From the NCBI GenBank assembly GCA_024760905.1, contig CM045738.1, positions 44,814,797-44,878,796 on the forward strand: a DNA stretch of 64,000 nucleotides, in the 5' to 3' direction. A model generated the notes under the pieces. That model saw only the letters and a program-made list of their open reading frames with translations. It made no database searches and was not told the DNA's origin. Numbering within the stretch: position 1 is the first letter of the stretch; every line of letters begins with the position of its first letter. Of the stretch, positions 36,467-48,306 are shown piece after piece. The position numbers and the translations under genes were made by a program. Source of the DNA: Plotosus lineatus. Taxonomy: Eukaryota > Chordata > Actinopteri > Siluriformes > Plotosidae.

Positions 36467-36732
36467 TACCCCCCAGTGCAGCTAACTGGGTTATCAAAGG
36501 CGGGCCATGTCTGTCACTGTCTATGGTGAGAGGTTCATGTAAAAGAACCATTGCTGACTTTCGTAAAGAGTAGGCTGCAAAGTCATCAGCGTGTTTCTGT
36601 CCCTTGCTAAAAAGGGTTGTGACAGGAAGGGCATCCGACGTAAAAACCTCTGCCAAATCAAATGTGCGAATCAGATGATTCGCTGTAGCGACTCCCGAGT
36701 AAAAGGGAAAAAGCTGAAAGGAAGACAGACAG
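36467..36732 (+). mobile_element. SINE, H1 body with RTE-type tail, 5' truncated
   Basis: Begins within the H1 body (CCCAGTGCAGCTAACTGGGT), then the RTE-type tail with GTGACAGGAAGGGCATCCGA and GCTGTAGCGACTCCCGAGTA. ACACTACTTCAGTG is duplicated exactly at 36453-36466 and 36733-36746, so the 5' truncation happened at insertion. Confidence 0.9.
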
Positions 36733-36808
36733 ACACTACTTCAGTGCATCACAGGTTTTCAAAAATATTCATAAAAAAGTAAGGAAATTAAGGAAAAATA
36801 GGGGAAAA

Positions 36809-37117
36809 GGTGGCAGTGGTGGTTTCGTGGTATCGGGAGCTGGATCGCTGATCCTAAGGTTGGGGGTTCCAGTCCCACTCTCCACAAGGTTGCCCCCCAG
36901 TGCAGCTAACTGGGTTTTAAAAGTCCAGCCATGCCTCTCACTGTCTATGGTGTGAGGATCATGTAAAAGAGCCATTGCCATCCGCGTGTTTCTGCCCTGC
37001 GATGGCCTGGCGAGCTGTCCAAGGTGTACTCTGCCCTGGCCCAAAGTCGGCTGTGGTGGGCGCCAGCCTCCACGCGACCCTAATTAGGATTAAGCGTTTC
37101 AGAAAAAGAATGAATAA
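36809..37117 (+). mobile_element. SINE, H1 head with ATGAATG-type tail
   Basis: GGTGGCAGTGGTGGTTTCGT head and H1 body with a small deletion before GCGTGTTTCTGCCC, then the ATGAATG-type tail ending TTCAGAAAAAGAATGAATAA. It sits 63 bp from the RTE-tailed copy of the same head, in the same orientation. Confidence 0.88.
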
Positions 37118-37946
37118 AAGAAAGTTGTGTTATTGAAATGTTGTGTAAAGCTACGGTTTATAAATGGTGTCGTTTACATGTCGAGACTAAGGTTGCGTGT
37201 TTTGTTGGTGGTTGCGAGGATTTGAGAGGTTTATGAGGTTTGAGAGTTCAAACCAAAATCTTATAAGGGAAAACATATGGGAGCTTTGCTTTCAGTGCAG
37301 CGCCGAAATCTCTGTATTAACAGAATTCAGACAGATGTGTAGTGTATCAGGGAATAGCGTCCCTGTCTCTCTGTGCAACAATAAATAAGACGCAGTATAA
37401 AGTATGCTAGGTGCCTACTTGCAGGGGTCTTGTATAATTTCAAAAAGAGAACCCTGACAACTGTGAAAGAGTGTGTGTGTGTGTGTGTGTGTGAAAGAAG
37501 CAAATGCAGCCCTCCTCGTTAACTCAGCTGGATCCTGTTACACCGGGAGACTCCGACCCCCCCCCCCCGCCCCGCCCCCACTGTGTTTGATTGCTAATGA
37601 AGGAAAACATGAGAGGGTGGAAACGAGTCTCTCCTCCATCTTTATTTTTTTCGCATCACTGCTTCCTCCTTTTCATACAGAAGGACGAGTAATTATCTTA
37701 AAAAATAGCTCTCCATTCCCCTCTTCTCTCTCGCTCTCTCCCTCCCTCACTCGCTGTCCCTCTGCTGCCTCATCCCCTTCCCACCCCCACTACATCTCTC
37801 TCTGTCTCTCTTTCTCTCTCTCTCTCTCTGTCTGTCTTTTCTAACACTTTCCCTTTCACCTCGTCTCTTTTCCTCCATGCTTATCTGCACGCATCCCTGC
37901 CTCTGGAAAAGAGACGGAGCAGGAAGTGTGAGACCGAGAGGGAGCA

Positions 37947-37977
<31 letters not shown>

Positions 37978-38100
37978 GGAGAGAGTGGGGGAGAGAGAGG
38001 AGAGACAGTGAGGGGAGGAGAGAGAGAGAGAGAGAGAGTATGCATGAGAGAGAAAGGGACATAGAGCGAAAGAGACAGAGCCAGAAAGAGACAGACAGAC

Positions 38101-38131
<31 letters not shown>

Positions 38132-38160
38132 GGGGTGAGCGCGCATGACAAAGGACGTTC
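37118..38160. other. No gene; simple repeats
   Basis: GT run at 37471-37492, CT-rich 37725-37830 and GA-rich 37930-38135 are the only structures I see. No supported open frame. Confidence 0.6.
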
Positions 38161-38345
38161 CTCTTTAGCTCCTCCTTTCCATTTTGGGGTCAAAAGTTTA
38201 CCGTGGTTTTAATTTCACCTTTCCTCAGCCAATCAGAGCGCAGAAGGCAACTGCGGGCGAACTTTAGCACGCTTGTGAATTTGATGACGATGATCCGTTT
38301 CGTCTGTCCCTCCCCTCCCTTCCCCCGCCTCCCCCTCTTCTTCTT
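38160..38345 (-). promoter_or_regulatory. Possible promoter-like patch
   Basis: Within about 180 bp there is an inverted CCAAT (CTGATTGGCTGA in minus sense at 38224-38235), a GC-box-like GGGAGGCGGGGG (minus sense, about 38322-38333) and several CpGs. This arrangement, upstream of ncoa3 and in its sense orientation, is compatible with a TATA-less promoter or 5' exon. It is only motif evidence and many patches of this size occur by chance. Confidence 0.2.
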
Positions 38346-38450
38346 TCTTCTTTCCTAATCTTCCCTCCTCTTTGCTCCTTCCTTATAAAATATTTTTCTT
38401 CTCTTTTCTTCTTTTTTTATTTCGTGTTTGTTTGTCTTGTTTTCTGTAAA

Positions 38451-38878
38451 TATGATGTTGTATGGTTTAGAGACAGTGGCCCTGGGGAAAAGACAGGAGG
38501 CAGAGTTGGAGGTAGCAGAGATGAAAATGTTGAGGTTCTCTTTGGGAGTAACGAGGATGGATAGGATCAGAAATGAGTACATCAGAGGGACAGCACATGT
38601 TAGATGTTTTGGAGACAAAGTCAGAGAGGCTAGATTGAGATGGTTTGGACATGTACAGAGGAGGGATAGTGAGTATATTGGTCGTAGGATGCTGAGGTTG
38701 GAACTACCAGGCAAAAGGCCCAGAGGAAGACCAAAGAGAAGATTTATGGATGCAGTGAAGGCGGACATGAAGGTCGTTGGAGTAAGAGTAGAAGATGCAG
38801 AGGATAGGGAGAGATGGAGGCAGATCATTTGCTGTGGCGACCCCTGAAGGGAACAGCCGAAAGGAAAAGAAGAAGAAG
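38451..38878 (+). mobile_element. RTE-type LINE, 3' fragment
   Basis: Intact open frame for the C-terminal part of the polyprotein: MLYGLETVALGKRQEAELEV, AEMKMLRFSLGVTRMDRIRN, EYIRGTAHVRCFGDKVREAR, LRWFGHVQRRDSEYIG and the Arg-rich end, stopping in CCGDP. The untranslated tail GAAGGGAACAGCCGAAAGGA is followed by (AAG)n. 5' truncated. Confidence 0.92.
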
Positions 38879-38969
38879 AAGATGACCCGGATCTGCATTT
38901 CTTTCTTTAAATCAACATAAACAAGACAAAAGACAGAAAGTGAGGAACGGGTGCACTGATGGAGCGAGG

Positions 38970-39040
38970 GTGTGTGTGTGTGTGTGTGTGTTGGGGTTGA
39001 GGTGGGGGGGGAGGGGGGGGGAGATGTGGGGGGGGGTCGG
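38970..39040. repeat. (GT)n and poly-G tracts
   Basis: GT run at 38970-38991 then several G runs (39002-39037); the G runs could form a quadruplex on the plus strand. Confidence 0.85.
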
Positions 39041-39599
39041 TTCGGAAAAACCAACAATCCCCCCGGGGGAAGCGCAGCATGCGCTCGATCTGCATCTCGT
39101 TATTTATGAAAAATAACGCGCGGGACACAATCCCGACCATTAATCAATACGTTTCTCCTCTACAGCTTCCCGTGCGTAGATAAACAGCACTGAATTAAGG
39201 GCGGGGTTAATTAATCATCAATTACACAGAAATCAGCACCGGCACCACGGACAGAAACCGTGATGAATGTGATGTCACCTCACTGAACGCCATGTCCCGT
39301 TTCTTCACCAGAAAGCTTCAGTCGTGATATTTTTTTACAGCAAATTTATTACAACTGGTTTATTTTATGACACAATAAACACAAAATGTCTACAAAAAGA
39401 AACCTCGATGCACCAGAAACCTCTTCCACCCTCCCCTTACACCACCAACTCCTGAGCTGGTTTCCATCTGGTGCGAAGGCAGTTATTATTATTATTATTG
39501 ATAATATTATTATTTATAATGATCCCATGTCAGAGCCACACACCCATCATGTCTCTTCTAAACTCTGATTGGCTGATCCATGATAGGCAGTTTACTCAC

Positions 39600-39912
39600 A
39601 GCAACAGGGTCCTGGGTTCAAGTCCCAGGCTTGGCAAGGGTGTTCCTATGTGGAGTTTAAATGTTCTCCACACGCTTGTGTGGGTTTCCTCTGGGTTCCC
39701 TGGTTTCCTCCCACAGTCCAAAGACATGCACAGTAGGCTATGTTAGGATAGATTGCACCTTAGTGTGAGTGGGATTAGTCGTGTGTTGTCCCTGCATTGG
39801 ACTGGCGAGCTGTTCAGAGTCTACCTCGCCTTCGGCCAGAGTCGGCTGAGATAGTCTCCATGATTGCCCTCCCATGGTCCATGTAGTATTACGTAGTTCA
39901 ACAAATGACTAA
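39600..39912 (+). mobile_element. SINE, H2-like, 5' truncated and diverged
   Basis: Begins near the B box (GGGTTCAAGTCCCAGG), continues ATGTTCTCCACACGCTTGTG and CCACAGTCCAAAGACATGCA; the tail is diverged (ACTGGCGAGCTGTTCAGAGT) and ends near GTTCAACAAATGACTAATTG. Confidence 0.75.
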
Positions 39913-40452
39913 TTGATTATCATAACGTTATGCTAACCTTTATGCTTTTTGTCGCAAACATTACTTTAGTCGTAACAATTTACGCGATGCTGATTCGCAC
40001 CTATTATTAAATAATAATCAATTCCGTGTCACTTGTGAACTCGAGCAGATTTTTCTTTTAAATTGTAATTTCAGCATAACATGCTTCAGGTTATTTTGCA
40101 ATGATTAAACCGCTCAGAAAATAAATCTGCTCAGATACGACCTTCTGATCACTACTCAACTTTTTCCTACATAGATTAATTAGAATGAATAAACAGATGA
40201 TATTTTTGGAATCAAGAACACAGAGGTTTGAGAAAATGCTGATGAATTTTCACGCCATTAAAAAAAATAACTATGTCAATAAAATATAAACAAGTTAGCT
40301 GTAATCATATACAATAAAATGTGCAATCATATGACAACTTCATGTCGCGCGTCAAAACACAAACATGAATAAATTAACAATAAAGTTCTGATACCTTACT
40401 TACAAACTTGATTAGCTAAATTATTAATTACCATTAACAGCAACATACAAAA

Positions 40453-41215
40453 ATTAGGCCGGGTTTAAAAAATTCTTTGTTGGCAATAACATGCTAAAAA
40501 AAGATTCACCTGGGAGGGAGGAAAAAATTTTTTTTGCCTGTGCAGGCCACCCGGGATTCGCGGGGAATTTTTTTTTTATACATCATGATATATTATGTAT
40601 GTGATGTCGTTTACATGGTAGAATTAAATAAAATCTTATATTTGAAATCGAAATACTGAATATCAGAGTTAATATTTTAATATTGTAATCAACAGAGTAT
40701 CAATGTTTCTTCAACTTATCAACTTTTAATATTGCACTCAACAACTAACAAATACCTTCGTCACGTTCCACGTTGTTGCTGGTGGTTTATAATTAACTTG
40801 TACTTTTGTACTTTGTTCAAAAATGTCAGCAAACATGTTGCTCAATTTGAAACGTATTAATTTATTTATAATTTTCATGTTGGGACCTTTAATAGTGATA
40901 GAGAACAGGGTTGGTTTTTTTTTTTTTTTGCCTCATCATTGTCCCCTTCCATCATGCTTTCCGTCTTTGTTGTTAACACAGTGCCGGCCAATGAGAATCG
41001 CTGTTTCACCGAAATGATGAAATTGACCAATCACAAGGCGCAGTTGATACTAATTTTGCTTTGGTCACTTTTTAGTACGGTGTATTATTGGGGACACACG
41101 CGTTTTTTCAACACAACCGGCCCATATATTTTTATTTTTTGCATCTGTGAATGCTCAGGCAGGGTTTTTATGTACAATTTTGGCCCAACAAAGATTTTTT
41201 TTAAAGATGGTCTAA
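40453..41215 (-). mobile_element. Non-autonomous TIR element, copy 2
   Basis: Inverted relative to copy 1 at 21519-22279. The ends read TTAGGCCGGGTTTAAAAAAT and, in reverse, TTAGACCATCTTTAAAAAAA, both running into TTTGTTGG. Blocks shared with copy 1 include CCCGGGTGGCCTGCACAGG (here GCCTGTGCAGGCCACCCGGG). Confidence 0.75.
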
Positions 41216-42288
41216 ACTACTGCTAGTGTCGGTATGAATATAGTTAAAATTTACGTCTCTCATTTTATCTTTTCGTCTTCAAACCTTTTGACTTGTCGAC
41301 GTCAGGCACCTTGTTCTTTGTATGTTTTTACCTTTTGACATTAAATACATTTATAATAGTAATGAGTCAGAAAACGGTGCTTAAAAAATATGCGGTAATT
41401 TGGTATTAATCTTAAACTCAACATCAACATTGGTGCGAGAATTTATAACTTTATTATTCTATTGTTTTTTTCAATACAAACTGAAGTGAAAACCAACACT
41501 GGTGATGACTTCAGTAACATAAAGAGGCCGTTAAACTGCCTGAGAGTTTCAAAGGAGACCAGTGATGGTCTCGAGATGCAAATTTCTGCAGCTATGGAAA
41601 ATTTGTGTGTTCTCAAGCCTCAATGTTAATGTTCCCTCAAACACCAGATATTTTGCATGAACAGAAGCTGATGCTATATAGATACGACGAAAACAAAGTC
41701 TGATCCTAGTCCGGGTGCTACAAGAATTTGTTCTGAACTCTGTGGGACATCATTATCCAAGACGTTGCTACATGTCTCTGAGTAGAAGCTTCAGATGTTT
41801 ATTCAAAATCGGATCTGAACTTAAGCGACAAGCGGCCAAATAATGTCATCAAATGCCAGCGAAATGAGCGATGACAGACTGGGTGGCTATGAAGTTCGAA
41901 AAGGCTTGGAAACTCCAAGTTCCCATAAAACATTTTCTGTAGAGAAACAATAAACAACAGTTTAAAGACTCCGCCCACAGCAACACTGAAGAGCGGCAAA
42001 TTCCTGCCATGTGCTTTATGACAGCACATAGAAATTTTACAAAAATAATACCCAGAAATGCCATGCTTAGGTTCCATGTTTCTTATTGTTCCCTTTGAAT
42101 TTATATTTACATATTTTTAACTCTTCCTGGTACACGATGTATGAGAATATTCATTTTATATGATACTACTAATAATAATAATGATGCTAAGACCTAAAAT
42201 ATTATAAAATAATGATAAGTTCTCATGGGGCCACTGAAGGGAACTTGCTCAGGACGGCTCACAGTTTCACTCAAAAGATTTTTAAGTA
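41216..42288. other. No gene or repeat recognised
   Basis: AT-rich ordinary sequence. The longest minus frame (41799-42077) has no family resemblance that I recognise. Confidence 0.5.
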
Positions 42289-43075
42289 CAGTGATACCTC
42301 AGCTCACGAACATAATTGGTTCCCAGAAAGTGTGTGTAAGGCGAAAAGTTCGTCTTCCGAACATTTATTTCCCATAAGAAACCATTAAAATGAGAATAAT
42401 CCGTTCCCAGGTCCCCATAAAACATAATTTTCTACTAAATAAGCCTTAAAACTACACAAAAATATACCTTATTTTATGTATAATAAATGTCTATTGTATT
42501 GTAATTAAAGAAATAAACTGTACTGTATAATAAAGTCGTTTTATTTACCTTTGTGATGGTAGTTGACGGCTTGATGGAATGGAGTGGGAGGAGGAGGGAG
42601 GGAGGGACTTACTGTTTGGAAGGAGTGTTTGGAAACGCCTACTGTTTGGAAACACCCTTAGCCACACACGCACCCTTAATAGCTTCCTTGTTCTTAAGGA
42701 TGGGAGCAATGGTAGACTTAGCGTACTGGTACAGGGATGCTAAGTCACACAAACGCACACCTCGTTCGTGTTTTTCAATGATCTCCGCCTGTGGTGGGTC
42801 TTTTTCGGTCCCATAATAGCAAAAGTACACTCAATATGGTCCAAAATGTCTATCAAACACAAACCACTTCCGCACTCAAAGAAAGGGGGTAACGAACTGT
42901 GACGCCATGAGCGTGCGTCAGCTTCTCGTGGCCGCCACTGTGGCGCTGTTCGACCGCGTGGTTTGGTTAGTCCGCCGAAAACTAGTTCGTCAACAGAGAC
43001 CATATGCTCGCGAATTTAATGTTCTTGAGGCGAAAAGTTCGTGAGCTTAAGCGTTCGTCAGCGGAGGTTTTACTG
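42289..43075 (-). mobile_element. Tigger-like DNA transposon remnant
   Basis: The ends CAGTGATACCTCAGCTCACG and, in reverse, CAGTAAAACCTCCGCTGACG are flanked by TA. The minus strand starts MGPKKTHHRRRSLKNTNEV and, in a shifted frame, AEIIEKHERGVRLCDLASLY then AKSTIAPILKNKEAIKGACV AKGV, which is the Tigger transposase helix-turn-helix. The rest of the transposase is deleted. Confidence 0.88.
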
Positions 43076-44145
43076 TATTATGAATGCAAGAGGGTTACCT
43101 AGGCAACATGAGCTGTCAACATTTCAGTGGTGAATAGATCCACTTACCACACAAAGCGATTTATGTGTTGTTCAGTTGCGAAGTGATTTGCTTCCTGTGT
43201 GGACGTGGCTTAAGGGCACAATTCTTTCTATTCCAACATAAAATACAAACATTTCTTTGAGAAAACCTGAAGGTGCTTTCAGAAAGCAATTGTGTCAGGT
43301 GTGATGCGAGTGTAAACACAGGCGCCAGATATTTATTTAAAAAAAAAAAAGTACAATATCCAGAACACACCATCCTTCCTGCAAAACTTCAGCTTTCACC
43401 CTTGATATCAGAATAAATTATAAAATTTGACTCTCGGACCGGTCGTCTCTTTCCTCAGGGTTACACTGATGCACTCGCCGATGACCCGAGAGTTAAATAT
43501 ATCACAAAAATATCGGTAAGCATGGTAACTAGTCAACCAGTTTTGCCCTCCAAGCCTCATGCTAGCATAGGAGATTTGAGAGAAGGTCCAGTGGTCGAGG
43601 TGGGCACATCATCAGAAGCTTCACTTCAAAGCCTTTACAGATGGAAAGGCCAAAACACACCACATCCCTCTCCTGAATTATTCATGTGTTTACGCCATTC
43701 CGTAGCACACATTGGTGGAGCTTTTCAACTTCAATGAGGGCGGAGAAATAACTGTATAGTCATGAAAAGCACCATCAGACCTTTTGTTCTGACAAAAAAA
43801 AAACCTCTGAGATCCCACAAAGAAACTCCACCAGCACCAGAGACCAAAACAATTCCTCACCAAGTGCTGGGAATTAATCTCAAACTCATCTCTTTGTGAA
43901 TTTCAGTCATAACCATGCAGCTGTCGCTACAGCTTGCAGACTAAGAGTAAATACGACTTGGAAGTTGTACGTAAACACCTATCCATCATGCGAACGCGGT
44001 GTTACTTTCAGTGGCCACCTTTTCAGCTCCTGTTGAGCAACCTTTCACCAGTGTTGGCTTTCATAGGTGTTAGCATTATAAGCTAACAACGTCGTACTTT
44101 TTAATCTGTCTATCTATTCTGACATTCATCCATTGATTTGTTTTA
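43076..44145. other. No gene or repeat recognised
   Basis: Ordinary sequence; A run at 43340-43351; no supported open frame. Confidence 0.5.
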
Positions 44146-45239
44146 TGAACCACTTAATCCTAATTAGGGTCGCGGGGAGGCTGGCGGCCTGGCGCCCATC
44201 CCAGCCGACTCCGGGTGAGTGCAGATTACACCCTGGACAGCTCCCTGGACCATCGCCGAGCAGAAACACGCTGACAGCTGTGCAGCTCCTCTTGACGAAA
44301 GTCAGCAATGGTTGTTTTACATGAACCTCACCCCATAGACCAGTGGTTCTTAACCTTGTTGACGGTACTGAACAACACCACTTTAATATGCTTATTCACC
44401 GAACCCTTCTTTATTGAAAAATAAAATATGTTTTTTTTTTTTCAAGACATAGGTTTTTACTGGGGCACCAAACTGAGCTGTGCATTAACATCACCGTGTT
44501 CAAAGAAGAAAACCAATACATTGCATGAACTCCACCCATCAAAACTACTTACATTTTTATGTGAGGTGTGCATCCGAGTGCGTGCACGAGCATCTGTGTG
44601 TGCGCGTGCGCATCTGTATTTGTGTGTATTTGTATTTTATTTACATCTTATGCATTATTTTTGAATGTTTAATTGCTATTATAAGCATTTCTAGCATCGA
44701 ATATGTATTTATTGATATTGTATACACATAGACATGTATGTATATGTCAGTCAGCGAGGGGTTGATCCTACTTCGCAAATCATGCAGATAGGAAGCTGAC
44801 TAGCATCACGTTCCGTTATATATGTGAATCCATGTTGTACATATTCGTCCGACCACTTTCTGTTTTTTCTCAACATAGTAATGATTAAAAAGTTAAGAAA
44901 TAAATCACACGACATACCATCACCACAGTCACAAGTCGATTACTGAGCACACCAAATTTCCTGCAGCTCAGATTGGCCAAGCAGGGCGTATCATCATGAA
45001 TATGAGTTGGATGTGTGTCTTGACCTCCGCCGAACCCCTTAGACTGACTCACCGAACCCCTAGGGTTCGATCGATCCCAGGTTAAGAACCACTGCCATAG
45101 ACAGTGAGAGCCATGGCCAGCCTTTGATAACCCAGTTAGCGGCATTGGGGGGGACAGTGACAACCTGCTGATAGTGGGGCTTGAACCCGCAACCTTGAGA
45201 TCAGTGATCCAGCACCTTACCACTAGGCCACCACTGCCC
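44146..45239 (-). mobile_element. SINE, H1 head with ATGAATG-type tail, split by a hAT element
   Basis: The tail and body (44146-44340) and the head (45095-45239) are halves of one reverse-oriented SINE. Between them lies the hAT element 44341-45094. Confidence 0.92.
44341..45094. mobile_element. hAT-type element with 8-bp TSD inside a SINE
   Basis: The ends CAGTGGTTCTTAACCT and AGGTTAAGAACCACTG are perfect inverted repeats, and CCATAGAC is duplicated at 44333-44340 and 45095-45102. The interior has no transposase. A segment at about 44535-44785 is homologous, in reverse, to the middle of the elements at 48307 and 62714 (shared TGTGAGGTGTGCATC / GATGCATACCTCACATAA). Confidence 0.93.
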
Positions 45240-45485
45240 GATTATTCTGATATTTTCCCATGAATTCCGTTCTGTGATTTTACTCGATGCTTGTTTCATC
45301 CCATCTAACTAAATTCCGATTCCACGCTAAATTCTCTGATTGAACATGATGCAGAAGCATCATTTCCTCGCGAATATCAAAAGAGATAAGATTCCAAAAA
45401 TGTGATGTGCTGCAGAAAAAAGTCAGAGCTTCCAAGTGTGTAAGAAGTGGGCGGGATCAGTTAATGCGGGGTGTTGAAAACACTT

Positions 45486-45961
45486 CTTCTTTTCCTTTCG
45501 GCTGTTCCCTTCAGGGGTCGCCACAGCAAATGATCTGCCTCCATCTCTCCCTATCCTCTGCATCTTCTACTCTTACTCCAACGACCTTCATGTCCGCCTT
45601 CACCGCATCCATAAATCTTCTCTTTGGTCTTCCTCTGGGCCTTTTGCCTGGTAGTTCCAACCTCAGCATCCTACGACCAATATACTCACTATCTCTCCTC
45701 TGTACATGTCCGAACCATCTCAATCTAGCCTCTCTGACTTTGTCTCCAAAATATCTAACATGTGCTGTCCCTCTGATGTACTCATTTCTGATCCTATCCA
45801 TCCTCGTTACTCCCAAAGAGAACCTCAACATTTTCATCTCTGCTACCTCCAACTCTGACTCCTGTCTTTTCCCCAGGGCCACTGTCTCTAAACCATACAA
45901 CATCACTGGCCTCATCACCGTCTTGTACACTTTTCCCTTCATTCTTGCCGATACTCTCATT
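45486..45961 (-). mobile_element. RTE-type LINE, 5'-truncated copy with 16-bp TSD
   Basis: The minus strand is open for KVYKTVMRPVMLYGLETVAL and onward to the CCGDP end, with the GAAGGGAACAGCCGAAAGGA tail. GGTGTTGAAAACACTT is duplicated exactly at 45470-45485 and 45962-45977. The frame is intact over the preserved part. Confidence 0.95.
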
Positions 45962-46361
45962 GGTGTTGAAAACACTTATACAACTGTAAATCAATCCTTT
46001 GTATCGAATCACATCACCTGAATGTAAAAAAGAAAAAATGTTAATAAACTTTTTTTGGTGAGAGATCTCAGAACGGTGTACCGCAAAAGAAGTTATCACA
46101 CCTGTACGACAGCGGCGTCGAGTTAGCTAAGTGTGTGGTCAAGGAATGAGACAGTTATCGTATGATCATTCTAACCGCAGCCTCACAAATGGTTGTGTCA
46201 ACATCGCCACTGAACTCACCAGGGTTTATTGCTGCATACTTCAACAACATCATGCAAGATCAGGCATGACGACGCGCCACCCACCACAACGCTCCAGACG
46301 AGTCTCTCAGAGGAACCCGACGCTCCAGACCTTCCCTACTTCGTTCTGTCCATCTATGTGT

Positions 46362-46411
<50 letters not shown>
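46362..46411. repeat. (CT)n microsatellite
   Basis: Pure CT run of about 25 units. Confidence 0.95.
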
Positions 46412-46413
<2 letters not shown>

Positions 46414-46543
46414 GTTCATGTACCTGCATGTTGAGTTAAAGGAAAGCACATTCTCCACAGCCCATTTCTCTCAGCACTAATGAGGCCTGACCATTCTGAT
46501 GCACTGTAGACATGACAGAAAGTACAAATCTGCATTTCAGAGG

Positions 46544-46547
<4 letters not shown>

Positions 46548-46589
<42 letters not shown>

Positions 46590-46613
46590 ACACACACACA
46601 CGCACACACACAC
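46548..46613. repeat. (CA)n microsatellite
   Basis: CA run with single CT and CG interruptions. Confidence 0.95.
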
Positions 46614-46975
46614 AAATTGCATTTATATTTAAAAACAGAAGCAAAAAGAAAGAAAAAAGGCACCCAGCACATAATGAGAATCTCAAACAATTCTGCAATA
46701 TTCGTGTGTAAATGATGCCTCAGACTACGAACTATCGGATATATTTAACCCTCATTATTTCAACACCGTCCTTCGAAGTGCTGCATTCTGATTTGTCACA
46801 ATCTTACTGGCTCTTCTTCCAAAAAGTCAGTGTATCTATAGTAACATTATCAGCCCAAGCAAGGATGGTAAAAGTTTTAGGATTATTTATATAAACAAAC
46901 TATAACAAATAAATAAATATGGACGGTTATAAAAATAGACTTTATTTAATACATATATGTGTATGTGTGTGTGTA

Positions 46976-47131
46976 CAGATGCTCCCCGACTTACGTTCAT
47001 TCGTTTTACATTTTTTCAATTTTACGTTTCCCCCCCAAAAAAAAGTCAAATTTTTAGTTTAGACGTACCTACGTAGTATGCTGACGCAATGATGCAATGA
47101 CGCTGCATTAATTGTTTACAAACTACAAACT

Positions 47132-47191
<60 letters not shown>

Positions 47192-48020
47192 CAGTTATAT
47201 AGCATGTTACCCTTGTGTTAAGACAGTGTCTCTGTGATCTTTTGTGTTTACACTCTTTTGCGGACTTTTGTAACCCTTAGCAAATATCAGAAGTATAAGC
47301 CTACTAGCATGGGTGCAAGTCTCATACACAGAGATGAATTAACTATCTGCTCAGATCGGCACAATCTACCATGCATACTCAGTTAAGCAAAGAGAGTTGT
47401 AATATGAATGAAAACCCAAATGCACAAATTACAGACCAATTACAGATATTTATTATTTTCTAGCAGAATCCTAAGAGTGTATAATTATTTTTATATTGAT
47501 ATTCATTAGGATTTGTACTTGTTCTTTGTAAGCATCTTTTGAATAAAGTTTACTTACTTACTTACACAAAAGAAAGAACTCTCCGCTTTGCTGGGATTCA
47601 CACAGTGCAGGCTGTGTTCTAATCGAGTTCAACGGCACCCTTGTGCACTTGAAAGACCGGAAGTCTGTATAACCAACAGCAAGTACACTACTTTTGCAAG
47701 TACACTACTTTCGGTATTGAGCGCTTCACATATTGTAAGCGTTGATTGGCTTTTTTAAGCTTCATGTAAAGTAACTCGGTATAAATAAGTGACTTATTTG
47801 AAATTAACGTTGATATTATTTGATATATTTGATATTGTTTTACAATGTTATGTTTATAATAATTGATTTAGGGGTGTTTTATGAGATACGGTAATGGTAT
47901 TTATGGATGTATAGTACAGTATGAGCGTCACACGTCACACGTCACAGGAACAACTTAGGTTCACTTTCAACTTACGTTCGGCCGTCCGGAACCAATTAAA
48001 AACGTAAGTTGGGGAACTAT
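46976..48020. mobile_element. Tigger-like element, right terminus cut by a SINE
   Basis: The left end CAGATGCTCCCCGACTTACG and, in reverse from the right, AGTTCCCCAACTTACGTTTT are inverted relatives; TA precedes the left end. A (GT)n run (47132-47190) lies inside. The right extremity is interrupted at 48021 by an RTE-tailed SINE. No transposase seen. Confidence 0.65.
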
Positions 48021-48273
48021 CTTCTTCTTCTATCCTTTCGGCTTTTTCCCTTTCTCAGGGGTCGCCACAGCGAATCATCTGATTCGCACATTTGATTTGG
48101 CAGAGGTTTTTACGTCAGATGCCCTTCCTGTCACAACCCTTTTAACAAGGGACAGAAACACGCTGACGGCTTTGCAGCCTTCTCTTTATGAAAGTCAGCA
48201 ATGGTTCTTTTACATGCCTCTCACCATAGACAGTGAGCGACATGGCCAGCCTTTGATAACCCAGTTGGCTGCA
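48021..48273 (-). mobile_element. SINE, H1 body with RTE-type tail, head missing
   Basis: In reverse: H1 body from GCAGCCAACTGGGTTATCAA, GTGACAGGAAGGGCATCTGA, GAATCAGATGATTCGCTGTG, and the end GCCGAAAGGATAGAAGAAGA. Here the very end is (GAA)n, as in the RTE LINE. Confidence 0.88.
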
Positions 48274-48306
48274 CATACACATACACACTATGTACTGTAT
48301 ATATAC

